A stretch of DNA of 40,963 nucleotides from Paracoccaceae bacterium. Its GTDB lineage: Bacteria; Pseudomonadota; Alphaproteobacteria; Rhodobacterales; Rhodobacteraceae. The notes under the pieces are model-generated. The model searched no databases and was not told the origin of the DNA. It worked only from the letters and a program-made list of their open reading frames with translations. The position numbers and the translations under genes were made by a program. Below are positions 7,991-19,623 of the stretch, in pieces (positions within the stretch are counted from its first letter, which is position 1; every line of letters starts with the position of its first letter). The DNA is taken from NCBI GenBank assembly GCA_030066855.1, contig JASJAU010000014.1:1-40963 (forward strand), read 5' to 3'.

Positions 7991-8632
7991 ATGTTTGCGG
8001 TCCTGAAGACCGGCGGCAAGCAGTATCGGGTTCAGGCGGGGGATGTCCTCCGTGTCGAGAAACTCGCAGCCGACGCCGGCGACAAAGTCCAGTTCAACGA
8101 GATTCTGATGGTGGGCGCCACCGTCGGCACGCCTTTAGTTGAGGGCGCGGCGGTTCAGGCCGACGTGATCGACCAGGTCAAGGGCGACAAAGTCATCAAC
8201 TTCGTCCGCCGCCGCCGGAAGCACTCGTCCAAGCGGACGAAGGGTCACCGCCAGCAGCTGACGCTCCTCAAGGTGACCGAGATCCTTGAGAAGGGCGGCG
8301 ACAAGTCGGGCGTGAAGGCTGCCATTGGGGCAGGGTCCGTTTCGGGCGTTGCTGTCGAGGCCGCGAAGCCGGCGAAGAAAGCCGCGCCGAAGAAGGACGC
8401 CGCGCCCAAGGCCGAGCCGAAGGCGGAAGTGAAAGAAGCGCCTGCCGCACCCGCCGACGATCTTTCGCAGATCACTGGCGTCGGCCCCGCCGCTGTCAAG
8501 AAACTGAACGAAGCCGGGATCACCAGCTTCGCCCAGCTCAGCGCCATGTCCGATGACGACATCGCGGCCGTCGAGACGATCAAGATCAAGCCCGAATGGG
8601 TTGCCCAGGCCAAAGACCTGGCCAAAGGCTAA
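7991..8632 (+). CDS. rplU: 50S ribosomal protein L21 with a C-terminal helix-hairpin-helix extension
   Basis: Residues 1 to about 102 are a normal L21 ([18 protein letters not shown] at the start, [18 protein letters not shown] for 23S rRNA contact). The protein then continues to 213 residues, twice the usual length of about 103. A lysine/alanine/proline-rich linker covers about residues 115-155. A compact domain follows ([20 protein letters not shown] to the end) with the [10 protein letters not shown] helix-hairpin-helix pattern used for nucleic-acid binding. The ATG at 7991 is chosen because L21 begins [27 protein letters not shown] precedes it. rpmA follows after 12 bases, the standard ribosomal pair. 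Extended L21 forms occur in Rhodobacterales; the extension's job is not known to me. Confidence 0.96.
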   Translation: MFAVLKTGGKQYRVQAGDVLRVEKLAADAGDKVQFNEILMVGATVGTPLVEGAAVQADVIDQVKGDKVINFVRRRRKHSSKRTKGHRQQLTLLKVTEILEKGGDKSGVKAAIGAGSVSGVAVEAAKPAKKAAPKKDAAPKAEPKAEVKEAPAAPADDLSQITGVGPAAVKKLNEAGITSFAQLSAMSDDDIAAVETIKIKPEWVAQAKDLAKG

Positions 8633-8644
8633 GGAGACTGACCA

Positions 8645-8914
8645 ATGGCACATAAAAAAGCAGGTGGTTCCAGCCGCAACGGCCGCGATTCAGCCGGCCG
8701 CCGCCTTGGCGTGAAAAAGTTCGGTGGCGAAAGTGTCATTCCGGGCAACATCATCGTCCGCCAGCGCGGCACGAAATGGTGGCCGGGCGAGGGCGTCGGC
8801 ATCGGCAAGGATCACACGATCTTCGCAACCGCCGAAGGTCACGTGACCTTCCACAAAGGCCTCAAGGGCCGCACCTTCATTTCGGTGCTCCCAGCGCAAG
8901 AGGCAGCAGAATAA
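8645..8914 (+). CDS. rpmA: 50S ribosomal protein L27
   Basis: 89 residues, the usual length, starting [20 protein letters not shown], the conserved N-terminus that reaches the peptidyl-transferase centre. The core reads [26 protein letters not shown]-type sequence, with VTFHKG following. Unlike Firmicutes L27, it has no cleavable N-terminal extension. AAGGAGACTGACC provides the ribosome-binding site, and the gene is cotranscribed with rplU. Confidence 0.98.
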   Translation: MAHKKAGGSSRNGRDSAGRRLGVKKFGGESVIPGNIIVRQRGTKWWPGEGVGIGKDHTIFATAEGHVTFHKGLKGRTFISVLPAQEAAE

Positions 8915-8941
8915 GCCGATCCTAGGCGATTGAAATTCAAG

Positions 8942-8967
8942 GGGGGATCGGCGCGGGCCGGTCCCCC
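8942..8967 (+). terminator. GC-rich hairpin after rpmA
   Basis: GGGGGATCGGC (8942-8952), loop GCGG, and GCCGGTCCCCC (8957-8967) form an 11-pair stem with one T-G wobble, 27 bases after the rpmA stop. No run of T follows (TCATCATATG), so it may be a weak, Rho-assisted or mRNA-stabilising structure. Confidence 0.5.
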
Positions 8968-9081
8968 TCATCATATGAGACCGGCTTGCAGGCCAACCAA
9001 TCAGGCCCCATTTGGGTCGTGTCCGAAAGCGCATGAGGAGGGGAGGCGCGGCCGGACGGAGCGAGGCGAAGGAGGAGCCCC

Positions 9082-9621
9082 GTGAAACACGATACGATCG
9101 TCAATCAGCCCGTCATCGAAACGGAGCGGTTGATCTTGCGGGCGATCCGGCGGTCGGACGCCGGCAACCTGTCGCTCTTCGGCGCCGACGAGCGCGTGGC
9201 GCGCATGACGCGGAACATTCCCCATCCGATGCCGCCGGGCGCGGTCGAGACCTTCATCGGCGCGGCTCTTGCCGAGGATCGGGTCGAGGACATCTGGGTC
9301 ATGGACGGCTCGGCGACGGGGCTGGGCGAGTTTCTCGGCCTCATTGGCCTCGAGCAGATGGACCGGAACCAGTCCGAGGTCGGCTACTGGGTGGTGCCCG
9401 CGTTCTGGAACTCGGGTCTCGCCTCCGAAGCGGTGCGCGGTCTGATCGCCGCGAACCCGCATCAGGATCAGACGATGTTTGCCAGCGTGTTTCAGGACAA
9501 CCCGGCTTCGGCGCGTGTGCTCACGAACGCCGGTTTCGAGTATCTGGGCGACGCCGAGACGTTCTCGGTCGCTCGGGAATCGACAGTCCCAACCTGGACC
9601 TATCTGAAGCGCCTGGACTGA
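9082..9621 (+). CDS. GNAT-family N-acetyltransferase (RimJ/RimL type)
   Basis: 179 residues starting at a GTG (9082) with a good GGAGG six bases upstream. The RimJ/RimL-like pattern is clear: ETERLILRAIRRSDAGNL at the N-terminus, a central strand (GEFLGLIGLEQMD), the acetyl-CoA-binding turn region VVPAFWNSGLASEAVRGL, and the C-terminal DNPASARVLTNAGFEYLG. It probably acetylates a small molecule or a protein N-terminus; the substrate is unknown. It lies between rpmA and obgE, a position where Rhodobacterales often carry one or two such genes. The next gene starts four bases later and holds two more GNAT domains. Confidence 0.9.
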   Translation: MKHDTIVNQPVIETERLILRAIRRSDAGNLSLFGADERVARMTRNIPHPMPPGAVETFIGAALAEDRVEDIWVMDGSATGLGEFLGLIGLEQMDRNQSEVGYWVVPAFWNSGLASEAVRGLIAANPHQDQTMFASVFQDNPASARVLTNAGFEYLGDAETFSVARESTVPTWTYLKRLD

Positions 9622-9625
9622 TCTG

Positions 9626-12776
<3,151 letters not shown>

Positions 12777-12827
12777 GATTGATGCGGCGGATCGCTTAGG
12801 ATGCGCCAAGCGAATGGGAAAGATGAC

Positions 12828-14093
12828 ATGAAAGACGCCACGGATATTAATGAAATCATGTCGGAAATCGGAATGAAGGCCAAGCGAGCTGCAGCCGAGC
12901 TGGCCTTCGCGCCGTCCGAGGCGAAGTCGAACGCTCTGGAGTACGCCGCCGAATCCATCCACGCACGGCGCGCCGAGATCCTCTCGGCCAACGCGAAAGA
13001 CATGGAGTTCGGGCGCGAGAAGGGCCTGTCTCCGGCCATGCTCGACCGCCTCATGCTCGACGAGGCGCGGATCGAGGGAATATGCGACAGCCTCCGCTCC
13101 GTCGCCGGGCAGGAGGATCCGGTTGGGCAGGTGATCTCCGCATGGGACCGGCCGAGCGGATTGAACATTCAGCGCGTAAGGACGCCACTTGGCGTCGTCG
13201 GCGTAATCTATGAAAGCCGCCCCAACGTGACGGCAGATGCGGGCGCTCTCTGCCTCAAGGCCGGAAACGCAGTGATTCTGCGCGGCGGGTCCGAGAGCTT
13301 TCATTCCTCCGGCGTGATCCACAGCTGCCTGGTCGACGGTCTGGAGCGGGCGAGGCTCCCCCGCGCGGCGATTCAGCGCGTACCCACCCGCGACCGCGCG
13401 GCGGTCAGCGAGATGCTGGCGATGACCGACTTCATCGACGTGATCGTCCCGCGCGGCGGCAAGGGCTTGGTCGGCCTTGTCCAGCGCGAGGCCCGCGTGC
13501 CGGTTTTCGCCCATCTCGAAGGGATCGTGCACATCTACCTCGACACGGCGGCGGACCCTGAAAAGGCGCTGAAAGTGGTGATGAACGCCAAAACTCGCCG
13601 GACCGGCATCTGCGGCGCGGCGGAATGCTTGCTGATCCATCGCGATGTCGTCGAGACGGTCGGGCAGGGCGTGATCCGCGCCCTGATCGACGCCGGCGTC
13701 GAGGTGCGGGGCGACGAGACGCTGCAGGCGATCGACGGCGTGACCCCGGCCTCGGAAGAGGATTGGGGACATGAATACCTCGACATGGTCATCGCCGCCC
13801 GCGTGGTCGACGATGTCGACTCCGCCATCGCGCATATCCGGGACTACGGCTCGAACCATACCGACTGCATCATCACCGAGGATGACGCCGCCGCCGGGCG
13901 CTTCTTCACCCGGCTCGACAGCGCGATCCTGATGCGCAACGCCTCAACTCAGTTTGCCGACGGCGGCGAATTCGGGATGGGCGCCGAAATCGGCATCGCC
14001 ACGGGCAAGATGCACGCACGCGGGCCGGTCGGCGCCGAGCAGCTGACGAGCTTCAAGTACCTGGTGACGGGCGACGGGACGGTCAGAAGCTGA
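12828..14093 (+). CDS. proA: Gamma-glutamyl phosphate reductase
   Basis: 421 residues; an NADPH-dependent reductase converting glutamyl-5-phosphate to glutamate-5-semialdehyde. The aldehyde-dehydrogenase fold shows [32 protein letters not shown], the catalytic cysteine in [10 protein letters not shown], and the C-terminal [20 protein letters not shown]. The ATG at 12828 matches the usual start and length; a further in-frame ATG at 12801 would add nine residues but sits too close to its only AGGA. It partners proB directly upstream. The gene converges on chpT, with the two 3' ends overlapping by 11 bases. Confidence 0.97.
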   Translation: MKDATDINEIMSEIGMKAKRAAAELAFAPSEAKSNALEYAAESIHARRAEILSANAKDMEFGREKGLSPAMLDRLMLDEARIEGICDSLRSVAGQEDPVGQVISAWDRPSGLNIQRVRTPLGVVGVIYESRPNVTADAGALCLKAGNAVILRGGSESFHSSGVIHSCLVDGLERARLPRAAIQRVPTRDRAAVSEMLAMTDFIDVIVPRGGKGLVGLVQREARVPVFAHLEGIVHIYLDTAADPEKALKVVMNAKTRRTGICGAAECLLIHRDVVETVGQGVIRALIDAGVEVRGDETLQAIDGVTPASEEDWGHEYLDMVIAARVVDDVDSAIAHIRDYGSNHTDCIITEDDAAAGRFFTRLDSAILMRNASTQFADGGEFGMGAEIGIATGKMHARGPVGAEQLTSFKYLVTGDGTVRS

Positions 14094-14674
14094 TCCGGAT
14101 CTCCGTCTCGTCCAGATCCGTCGAAACGTCCCGCCCGGCGGCTTCCGCCGCAAGCGGGACAAGCGCGAAATGGAACTTCGACGCGGCGAGCTCGTCGGCA
14201 ATCGAGACGCCGGTCGCTGTGCCCCAGAGCTCGGCGTCGATCTTGGCCCGCTCGCCCCCGTCCCTCCATCCGCCAGACGCCGCCGTCCTCCGAGACGGTG
14301 ACCGCGCCGCCCCAGGGCAGCGCCGCCTCGAGGCACTGGACCAGGAGAAAGGTGAGCTTCACGTCCATCCGGCGGCAGTCGCCCTCGACCTGCCAGTCAA
14401 CGCTCAGCCGCCCGCCTTCAAAGACGGCGTCCAGGATCGAGACGATCTCAGGCCGGCCCATATCGACACCGGTCCGGGCGGCGCCGAAAGCCACGCGGAA
14501 GAAGCGGATGCGCGCGTTGGCGTTGTCGACCGACTCGGCGATCAGCGCCACCTCGGGCACGGCCACCGCGCCGGACATCGTCAAAAGCTCGACGCCGTTC
14601 CCTATCGCGCCGAGCGGGCTAATTAAGTCGTGGCAGATGCGCGATCCGATCAGGGCGTTCAGGTCGTGCGGCAT
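14083..14674 (-). pseudogene. chpT: ChpT-type histidine phosphotransferase, frameshifted
   Basis: The first 138 or so codons read as ChpT: MPHDLNALIGSRICHDLISP has the phosphoacceptor His15 and the HDL-SPL-AI-NG-EL helix, and the degenerate ATPase-like half begins IVSILDAVFEGGRLSVDW. The frame breaks near 14255-14259, a run of five G on the coding strand. Beyond it, a different frame continues the family sequence (ERAKIDAELWG, then ADELAASKFHFALVPLAAEA, then [10 protein letters not shown] and F) to a stop at 14083-14085. Removing one G gives an intact protein of about 196 residues. ChpT relays phosphate from CckA to CtrA and CpdR. Read without the shift, the frame runs on antisense into proA. 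A sequencing or assembly error is as likely as a real mutation. Confidence 0.82.
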
Positions 14675-14719
14675 GGAAGGGATCCTCTTGATGTTTGAGA
14701 GGCGAAAGGTGGTGGCGGC

Positions 14720-14902
14720 ATGGCGGATCTGACATCGCTTCTGGAGCCGGGCATGCTGGTCCGCCATCCGGACCGGCCGGACTGGGGAACAGGCCAGGTG
14801 CAGTCAAACGTCGGCGGCCGCGTGACGGTGAACTTCCCAGAGGAGGGCAAGGTCGTAATCGATGGCGCCCGCGTCACGCTCGTTCCTGTGTTCGACGAAT
14901 AG
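14720..14902 (+). CDS. DUF3553 small protein
   Basis: 60 residues: MADLTSLLEPGMLVRHPDRP, then WGTGQVQSNVGGRVTVNF, ending in VPVFDE. This is the compact beta-barrel-like DUF3553 family, resembling the CarD/UvrD-tail type of small domain (PGMLVRHP-W-G-GQV). The function is not established; RNA-polymerase or DNA-repair partners are sometimes suggested because of that resemblance. It is divergent from chpT, with 45 bases between the two starts. AAGGTGG lies upstream as a weak ribosome-binding site. The pairing with chpT is common in Rhodobacterales as far as I recognise it. Confidence 0.85.
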   Translation: MADLTSLLEPGMLVRHPDRPDWGTGQVQSNVGGRVTVNFPEEGKVVIDGARVTLVPVFDE

Positions 14903-15012
14903 TCCGATTTTCGTTAGCACAACCTTGACGTGCAGGCAATCCCGACAGATCGCGCATTCTCGCGCCGTTGCATCGCCCGCTCTCGAGCCTTAGAAGGCGG
15001 CGAGATTCTCGC

Positions 15013-15801
15013 ATGACCGCACGCATGCAGCAAAACGACCAGCACCTGACGACCCGTTTCGCAACGGACGAGCGTGACCTGATGGCGGCGCAGCGGCTGC
15101 GCTATGATGTCTTCGTCACAGAGCTGGGGGGAAGCGGGCCGATGGTCGATCACGCCGCCCGGCTCGAACGCGACGCCTTCGATCCGTTCTGCCGCCATCT
15201 CGTTCTGGTTGACGACCGACGCGACGCAGACGCGCTCGACCACGTCGTCGGCGTCTACCGTCTGATGGACGACAAGGCCGCTGACCGGGCGGGCGGGTTC
15301 TACTGCGCCGCCGAGTATGACCTGACCGCGCTCGAGCGCTCGCGCCGGAGCCTCCTGGAACTCGGCCGGTCCTGCGTGCATCCCGCCTATCGCGGCGGAT
15401 CGGCCATGTACCGGCTCTGGAGCGCGCTGGCCCGCCACGTCGAAGAAGGCGGTTTCGACATTTTGTTCGGAGTAGCGAGCTTTCATGGCAACGACCCGGC
15501 CCCCTATGCCGAGGCGCTCAGCCTCCTCCACGCCCGCTACCTTGCTCCGCCGGAGCTTCGGGTCCGGGCGCGGGAGGCAGCGTTTCAAGCAATGGATCTG
15601 ATCCCGAGCGAAGAGGTGGACCGGGTTGCAGCAATGCGAAACGTCCCGGCGCTGATCAAGGCCTACCTAAGGCTCGGCGGCTTCGTGGGCGAGGGCGCCT
15701 TCATCGACCGCGACTTCAACACGATCGACATCTGCCTCGTCATGGACACCGGGCGCCTGAATGCGCGGTCCCGCGCCATCTATGCGGGAGCCCAAGGATG
15801 A
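15013..15801 (+). CDS. olsB: L-ornithine N-alpha-acyltransferase OlsB (hemolysin-like GNAT)
   Basis: 262 residues. Transfers a 3-hydroxyacyl chain from acyl carrier protein to ornithine, the first step of ornithine-lipid synthesis. Family marks are the AAQRLRYDVFVTELG motif near the N-terminus, the acidic DAFDPFCRHLVLVD stretch, ELGRSCVHPAYRGGSAMYRL and the C-terminal KAYLRLGGFVGEGAFIDRDF. The ATG at 15013 is chosen over a TTG at 14968; an ATG at 15025 is a further option and the ribosome-binding site is weak for all. The next gene, olsA, overlaps by 4 bases (ATGA), the usual coupled order. Confidence 0.92.
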   Translation: MTARMQQNDQHLTTRFATDERDLMAAQRLRYDVFVTELGGSGPMVDHAARLERDAFDPFCRHLVLVDDRRDADALDHVVGVYRLMDDKAADRAGGFYCAAEYDLTALERSRRSLLELGRSCVHPAYRGGSAMYRLWSALARHVEEGGFDILFGVASFHGNDPAPYAEALSLLHARYLAPPELRVRAREAAFQAMDLIPSEEVDRVAAMRNVPALIKAYLRLGGFVGEGAFIDRDFNTIDICLVMDTGRLNARSRAIYAGAQG

Positions 15802-16640
15802 CCCGCCAGCCGACCTGGACCTCGGACCTTGAGGAGACGCCGCCGCTGCGCCTCAGCGCAGGCGACTGGCTTCGCGCCCTGTTGCGTGGCGCCGTCCTGG
15901 GAACGCTGACCTTTGGATGCCTGGCGATCCTCTTGCTGGTCCGCATTGTCGAAGGCTCGATCTACAACGTCCGCCGCCCCTGGACGCCCTTCATCACTCA
16001 ATTCGTCTGCCGCTCTGCCTTCCGCATCCTCGGGATCGGCTATGTCAGCCACGGCGCTCGCATGAAAGAGCCGGGCGCAGTGGTTGCCAACCACTCTTCC
16101 TGGCTCGATATCTTCACGCTGAACGCCGAGAAAAGGGTCTACTTCGTCGCCAAGGCCGAGGTCGCCAGCTGGCCCGGCATCGGATGGCTGGCGCGCGCGA
16201 CCGGCACGGTCTTCATCCGGCGCGAGGCGCGCGACGCTGCCCAGCAGAAGTCCGTGTTCGAGACGCGTCTGAAGGCCGGCCACAAGCTCCTGTTCTTTCC
16301 CGAAGGCACTTCAACCGACGGCCTCCGGGTCCTGCCTTTCAAACCAACTCTCTTCGCGGCCTTCTTCGCCGAAGAGCTTAAGGATTTCATGTGGATCCAG
16401 CCGGTGACGGTCGTCTACCATTCGCCTGAAGGCGAGGAGCGCCGGTTCTACGGTTGGTGGGGCGACATGGACTTCGGGCGCCACCTCCTCAAAACGCTCG
16501 CCGCCCGCAGGCAGGGTCGGGTCGAGGTGTTCTGGCACGCGCCGGTTCGCGTGACCGACTTCTCCGACCGCAAAGCGCTCTCGCGCCATTGCGAGAGCGC
16601 CGTTCGCAGCGCCCACCCCTTCGCGGAGACTACGCCATAG
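15798..16640 (+). CDS. olsA: Lyso-ornithine lipid O-acyltransferase OlsA (PlsC family)
   Basis: 280 residues. Adds the second acyl chain to lyso-ornithine lipid; some members also acylate lysophosphatidate. An N-terminal membrane segment spans about residues 31-50 (GAVLGTLTFGCLAILLLVRI). The PlsC catalytic box HSSWLD gives H99 and D104. Block II is GTVFIRREARD, block III FPEGTS (167-172), and block IV is in the VTVVYHSP region. It overlaps olsB by 4 bases, and its 3' end overlaps the convergent ThiE-like gene by 11 bases. An inner-membrane location is expected. Confidence 0.92.
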   Translation: MTRQPTWTSDLEETPPLRLSAGDWLRALLRGAVLGTLTFGCLAILLLVRIVEGSIYNVRRPWTPFITQFVCRSAFRILGIGYVSHGARMKEPGAVVANHSSWLDIFTLNAEKRVYFVAKAEVASWPGIGWLARATGTVFIRREARDAAQQKSVFETRLKAGHKLLFFPEGTSTDGLRVLPFKPTLFAAFFAEELKDFMWIQPVTVVYHSPEGEERRFYGWWGDMDFGRHLLKTLAARRQGRVEVFWHAPVRVTDFSDRKALSRHCESAVRSAHPFAETTP

Positions 16641-17250
16641 CGGCGAGAAGCTGCCCGAGCCGACCCGCCGGATCGTCGTCCGACCAGATTTCCTCGCCCA
16701 GAGCAAAAAAATCGGCAACCGGCGCCAGCGCCCGCACCGCGACCTCGTCCAGCGCGCCTTCCGCAACCACCGGCACTTCGATCATCTCCGACCACCAGGC
16801 GAAGAGCTCCGCATCGGCGACCGTGCCGTCCCCCAATGCCGTCTCGCTGACCGGTCCGAAGGCCACGTAATCCGCCCCGGCCTCCGCCGCGTTCATGCCG
16901 TCATGCTTCGACGCGCCGCAGAACGCGCCCACAATCGCGTCGCCACCGAGCACCTTTCTGACCTTGCGCACCGACCGCGCCCCGTCCGTCAGATGCACGC
17001 CGTCAAGTCCGAGCCGCTCCGCCAGCGCCACATGGGATTCGATGACCAAGGCGACGTCGCGCGCATGCGCCACCTCGCGAACCGCATCCGCCGCGCGGGC
17101 GATGCGGTCCTCGTCGCGCACCGCCAGCGCCAGCCGGACGCACGCGATCTCATACTTGTCCAGAATCGCGGATAACCGATTGGGAAATAATGATAATTCG
17201 AACTCCGGTGGCGTCAGCAGGTAGATCTGGGGGCGCTCGTTTTCCGCCAT
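16630..17250 (-). CDS. Divergent thiamine-phosphate synthase-like (ThiE/TenI fold) protein
   Basis: 206 residues with a TIM-barrel thiamine-monophosphate-synthase layout: YLLTPPEFE at strand 1, LGLDGVHLTDGARSVRKVRK, then AAEAGADYVAFGPV and the C-terminal FFALGEEIW. Several catalytic landmarks of true ThiE are altered. The QLR of strand 2 reads LAL, the NDR motif reads ESH, and the usual HLGQxD is HLTDGAR. It could be a relaxed-specificity enzyme, a TenI-like regulator or an inactive paralogue. It follows the TfoX-N gene on the same strand by 41 bases. CGGAG lies upstream of the ATG. The fold is well supported, the activity is not. Confidence 0.8.
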   Translation of the reverse strand: MAENERPQIYLLTPPEFELSLFPNRLSAILDKYEIACVRLALAVRDEDRIARAADAVREVAHARDVALVIESHVALAERLGLDGVHLTDGARSVRKVRKVLGGDAIVGAFCGASKHDGMNAAEAGADYVAFGPVSETALGDGTVADAELFAWWSEMIEVPVVAEGALDEVAVRALAPVADFFALGEEIWSDDDPAGRLGQLLAAMA

Positions 17251-17291
17251 CGTCGGCTCCGTTCCTCACGTCGCTCGTGGCTATACAGGCA

Positions 17292-17624
17292 TCACACCTT
17301 GGGGGGAAGGCTCCGGACGTTCTCGAGCGCCAGCGCCATCAAAACGTCGCGTCGCGCGTCGTCTGCGATCGCCTCGTCGCTCGCATCTATCATCCCGCCC
17401 ATCTTGCGGCCCGTGAACGTCATCGGACCGGCGCCGTCGATCTCCAAAGCCCGCGCCTCCCGCTCCTTGCCGACGCGGAACATGCCGCCGCCCTGGTGCA
17501 CGCCACAGAGCATGTTGCCGTCCAGCATAAAGCAAAGCCCCCCGAACATGCGCTTCTCCTCGACGCCGCCAAGGCCCTCAAGATCGCCCCGCATGATCTC
17601 CGCCAGGCCCTCGTCATAAGCCAT
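17292..17624 (-). CDS. TfoX N-terminal domain protein
   Basis: 110 residues: MAYDEGLAEIMRGDLEGLGG, then VEEKRMFGGLCFMLDGNMLC, then FRVGKE and a FTGRKMGGMI stretch. The KRMFGGL-F-LDGNM pattern is the TfoX N-terminal domain. Here it stands alone, without the C-terminal domain of the competence regulator TfoX/Sxy, so a role in competence should not be assumed. The start is set by the domain and a GGGAGCGGATC site. It is divergent from trmJ (69 bases between starts) and upstream of the ThiE-like gene. Confidence 0.88.
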   Translation of the reverse strand: MAYDEGLAEIMRGDLEGLGGVEEKRMFGGLCFMLDGNMLCGVHQGGGMFRVGKEREARALEIDGAGPMTFTGRKMGGMIDASDEAIADDARRDVLMALALENVRSLPPKV

Positions 17625-17693
17625 GATCCGCTCCCTTGTCTGCGACCGGCCCAATGCGTAAACGACGCCACCGAGCCCCAGGAAGAGCATAGC

Positions 17694-18428
17694 ATGACCC
17701 AGCCCGCATTTGTCCTCGTCCGCCCGCAGATGGGGGAGAACATCGGCGCCTCGGCCCGCGCCATGTGGAATTTCGGGCTGGATCGGATGCGCGTCGTCGC
17801 GCCGCGCGACGGCTGGCCGAACCCCAAGGCCGTCGCGATGGCGAGCGGGGCGGGGCGCCTGCTGGACGAGGCGATGCTGGCGGAAACCACGGCCGCCGCC
17901 GTGGCAGACGCGTCCTATGTCTACGCCACCACCGCGCGTCAACGGGATCTGACCAAGCCCGTCTTCACGCCCGAAGCGGCGATGGAGGACGCCGCCAGAC
18001 GCCTGGCCGCCGGCGAGCAGGTCGCAGTACTCTTCGGCCCCGAGCGCGCCGGGCTGGAAAACGACGACATCGCCCGGGCCAACGCGATCATTTCGGTGCC
18101 CGTGAACCCGGACTTCCCTTCCCTGAACATCGCCCAATGCGTGCTGCTGACCGCCTACGAATGGCGCCGAGCGACCGAAACCGTCGAAGGGCGCGTCATG
18201 GAGATGGCGGGCACGGACATGGCGACGCAGATTGAGGTGGAGAAACTCGCCACCCATTACGAGGACCGGCTGGAAGCGGCCGGGTTCTTCTTTCCAGAGA
18301 CCAAAGCCGACGGCATGAAACGCACGCTCCGCAATCTCTGGTCGCGCATGCCGCTCACCCGCGCCGACGTGCAGACCCTCCACGGCATCCTGCGGCAACT
18401 GGTCCGGCAGGCGACGCGGGGGCAGTGA
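17694..18428 (+). CDS. trmJ: tRNA/rRNA methyltransferase of the TrmJ (SpoU) family
   Basis: 244 residues; a SPOUT-class 2'-O-ribose methyltransferase, probably acting at position 32 of tRNA. The trefoil-knot signatures are FVLVRPQMGENIGASARAMW near the N-terminus, VAVLFGPERAGLENDDIARA, and SVPVNPDFPSLNIAQCVLL. A short helical C-terminal region follows (KRTLRNLWSRMPLTRADVQT), as in TrmJ. The ATG at 17694 gives the standard MTQPAFVLVRP start, preceded by AGGAAGAG. The long in-frame extension upstream is only antisense to the TfoX gene. Confidence 0.92.
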   Translation: MTQPAFVLVRPQMGENIGASARAMWNFGLDRMRVVAPRDGWPNPKAVAMASGAGRLLDEAMLAETTAAAVADASYVYATTARQRDLTKPVFTPEAAMEDAARRLAAGEQVAVLFGPERAGLENDDIARANAIISVPVNPDFPSLNIAQCVLLTAYEWRRATETVEGRVMEMAGTDMATQIEVEKLATHYEDRLEAAGFFFPETKADGMKRTLRNLWSRMPLTRADVQTLHGILRQLVRQATRGQ

Positions 18429-18480
18429 CTGGACGGGCAGCGCCCCGGACCATAGGGTCCCGGCGACAGGAGACGCGGCG

Positions 18481-19623
18481 ATGAGCGACAAGCGCAGCAT
18501 TTTTGAAGACGTGACCGATGACGCCAAACCGTCGGCGCCCGTCAAAGGCGGCGTGATCGACGGCGCGCGGCGCGGCGCGAGGTCGACAATTCGCGGCTGG
18601 CTCATGCTTCTCTTCGCGCTCGTGGTGATCATGATTGCGGTCGGAGGCCTCACGCGGCTCACCGATTCCGGGCTCTCCATCACCGAATGGCGGCCCGTCA
18701 CTGGCGCCCTCCCGCCCCTGTCCGACGCGGACTGGGCCGAGGAGTTCGACAAATACCGCGCGATCCCGGAATATCAGTTGCAGAACAAAGGGATGAGCCT
18801 TGAAGAATTCAAGGTCATCTACTGGTGGGAATGGGGCCACCGCCAACTCGGGCGGGTGATCGGGTTGGTTTGGGCGGTCGGTTTTTTCTGGTTCCTGGCC
18901 ACTCGAAAGATCCCGACCGGCTGGACCGGTCGGCTCCTCGCGCTGGGCGTTCTCGGCGGCGTGCAAGGCGCCATCGGCTGGTGGATGGTGGCCTCCGGCC
19001 TCACCGGCACAATGCTCGACGTGGCCTCCTACCGGCTGGCCGTCCACCTCGGTCTGGCCTTTGTCATCCTCGGCCTCATCGCTTGGTTCGTGATGCTTCT
19101 CGGACGGAGCGAGGCTGATCTGATGCAGGCCCGCCGGTCGAGAGACGGCAGGCTCTTCTCGATGGGCACGGGGCTCACCCATCTCGTCTTCCTGCAAATC
19201 CTCCTCGGCGCGCTCGTCGCGGGGATCGACGCGGGCCGCAGCTACAACGAATGGCCACTCATGGGCGGCGCCATCCTCCCGCCGACGGCCTTCGATATCG
19301 AACCGCTCTGGCGCAACTTCTTCGAGAACGCGGGGCTCGTGCAGTTCATGCACCGGGTCGCTGGGTATCTGCTCTTCGCCTTCGGATTCGTGGTCTGGCT
19401 CCGCGTCCGCCGTTCGGCCAACGCCGAGACGCGTTTCGCCTTCAGCGCGATGATGGCGATGATGGTCGTGCAGATGGGGATCGGCATCATGACCGTCCTC
19501 TACTCCGCGCCTTGGCACATTGCGATCCTGCACCAATTCGGCGCGGTCGTGCTCTACGTTCTCATCCTCCGTGCCCGGTTTTTGGCGCAATACCCTCTCA
19601 CACAATCGGTTCGGAGCGCTTGA
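18481..19623 (+). CDS. ctaA: Heme A synthase (COX15/CtaA)
   Basis: 380 residues, eight predicted membrane segments in two similar halves. It oxidises the C8 methyl of heme O to the formyl group of heme A, needed for aa3-type cytochrome oxidase. Family marks are GGLTRLTDSGLSITEWRPV, the heme-ligand histidines in WEWGHRQLGR and FMHRVAGYL, and QGAIGWWMVASGL and HLGLAF in the middle. It is the long alphaproteobacterial COX15 type rather than the shorter Bacillus form. ACAGGAGACGCGGCG precedes the start. Its stop overlaps the next start (ATGA type, sharing base 19623). Confidence 0.97.
   Translation: MSDKRSIFEDVTDDAKPSAPVKGGVIDGARRGARSTIRGWLMLLFALVVIMIAVGGLTRLTDSGLSITEWRPVTGALPPLSDADWAEEFDKYRAIPEYQLQNKGMSLEEFKVIYWWEWGHRQLGRVIGLVWAVGFFWFLATRKIPTGWTGRLLALGVLGGVQGAIGWWMVASGLTGTMLDVASYRLAVHLGLAFVILGLIAWFVMLLGRSEADLMQARRSRDGRLFSMGTGLTHLVFLQILLGALVAGIDAGRSYNEWPLMGGAILPPTAFDIEPLWRNFFENAGLVQFMHRVAGYLLFAFGFVVWLRVRRSANAETRFAFSAMMAMMVVQMGIGIMTVLYSAPWHIAILHQFGAVVLYVLILRARFLAQYPLTQSVRSA

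Noticed and set aside
13949-14254. C-terminal part of chpT read without a frameshift
   Set aside because: The sequence after the G5 run in that frame is arginine-rich and lies antisense to proA, while the shifted frame gives the conserved ChpT end.
14255-14259. Programmed +1 frameshifting in chpT
   Set aside because: No known slippery site, stop codon pause or stimulatory structure is evident, and ChpT is not known to use recoding; a homopolymer indel is simpler.
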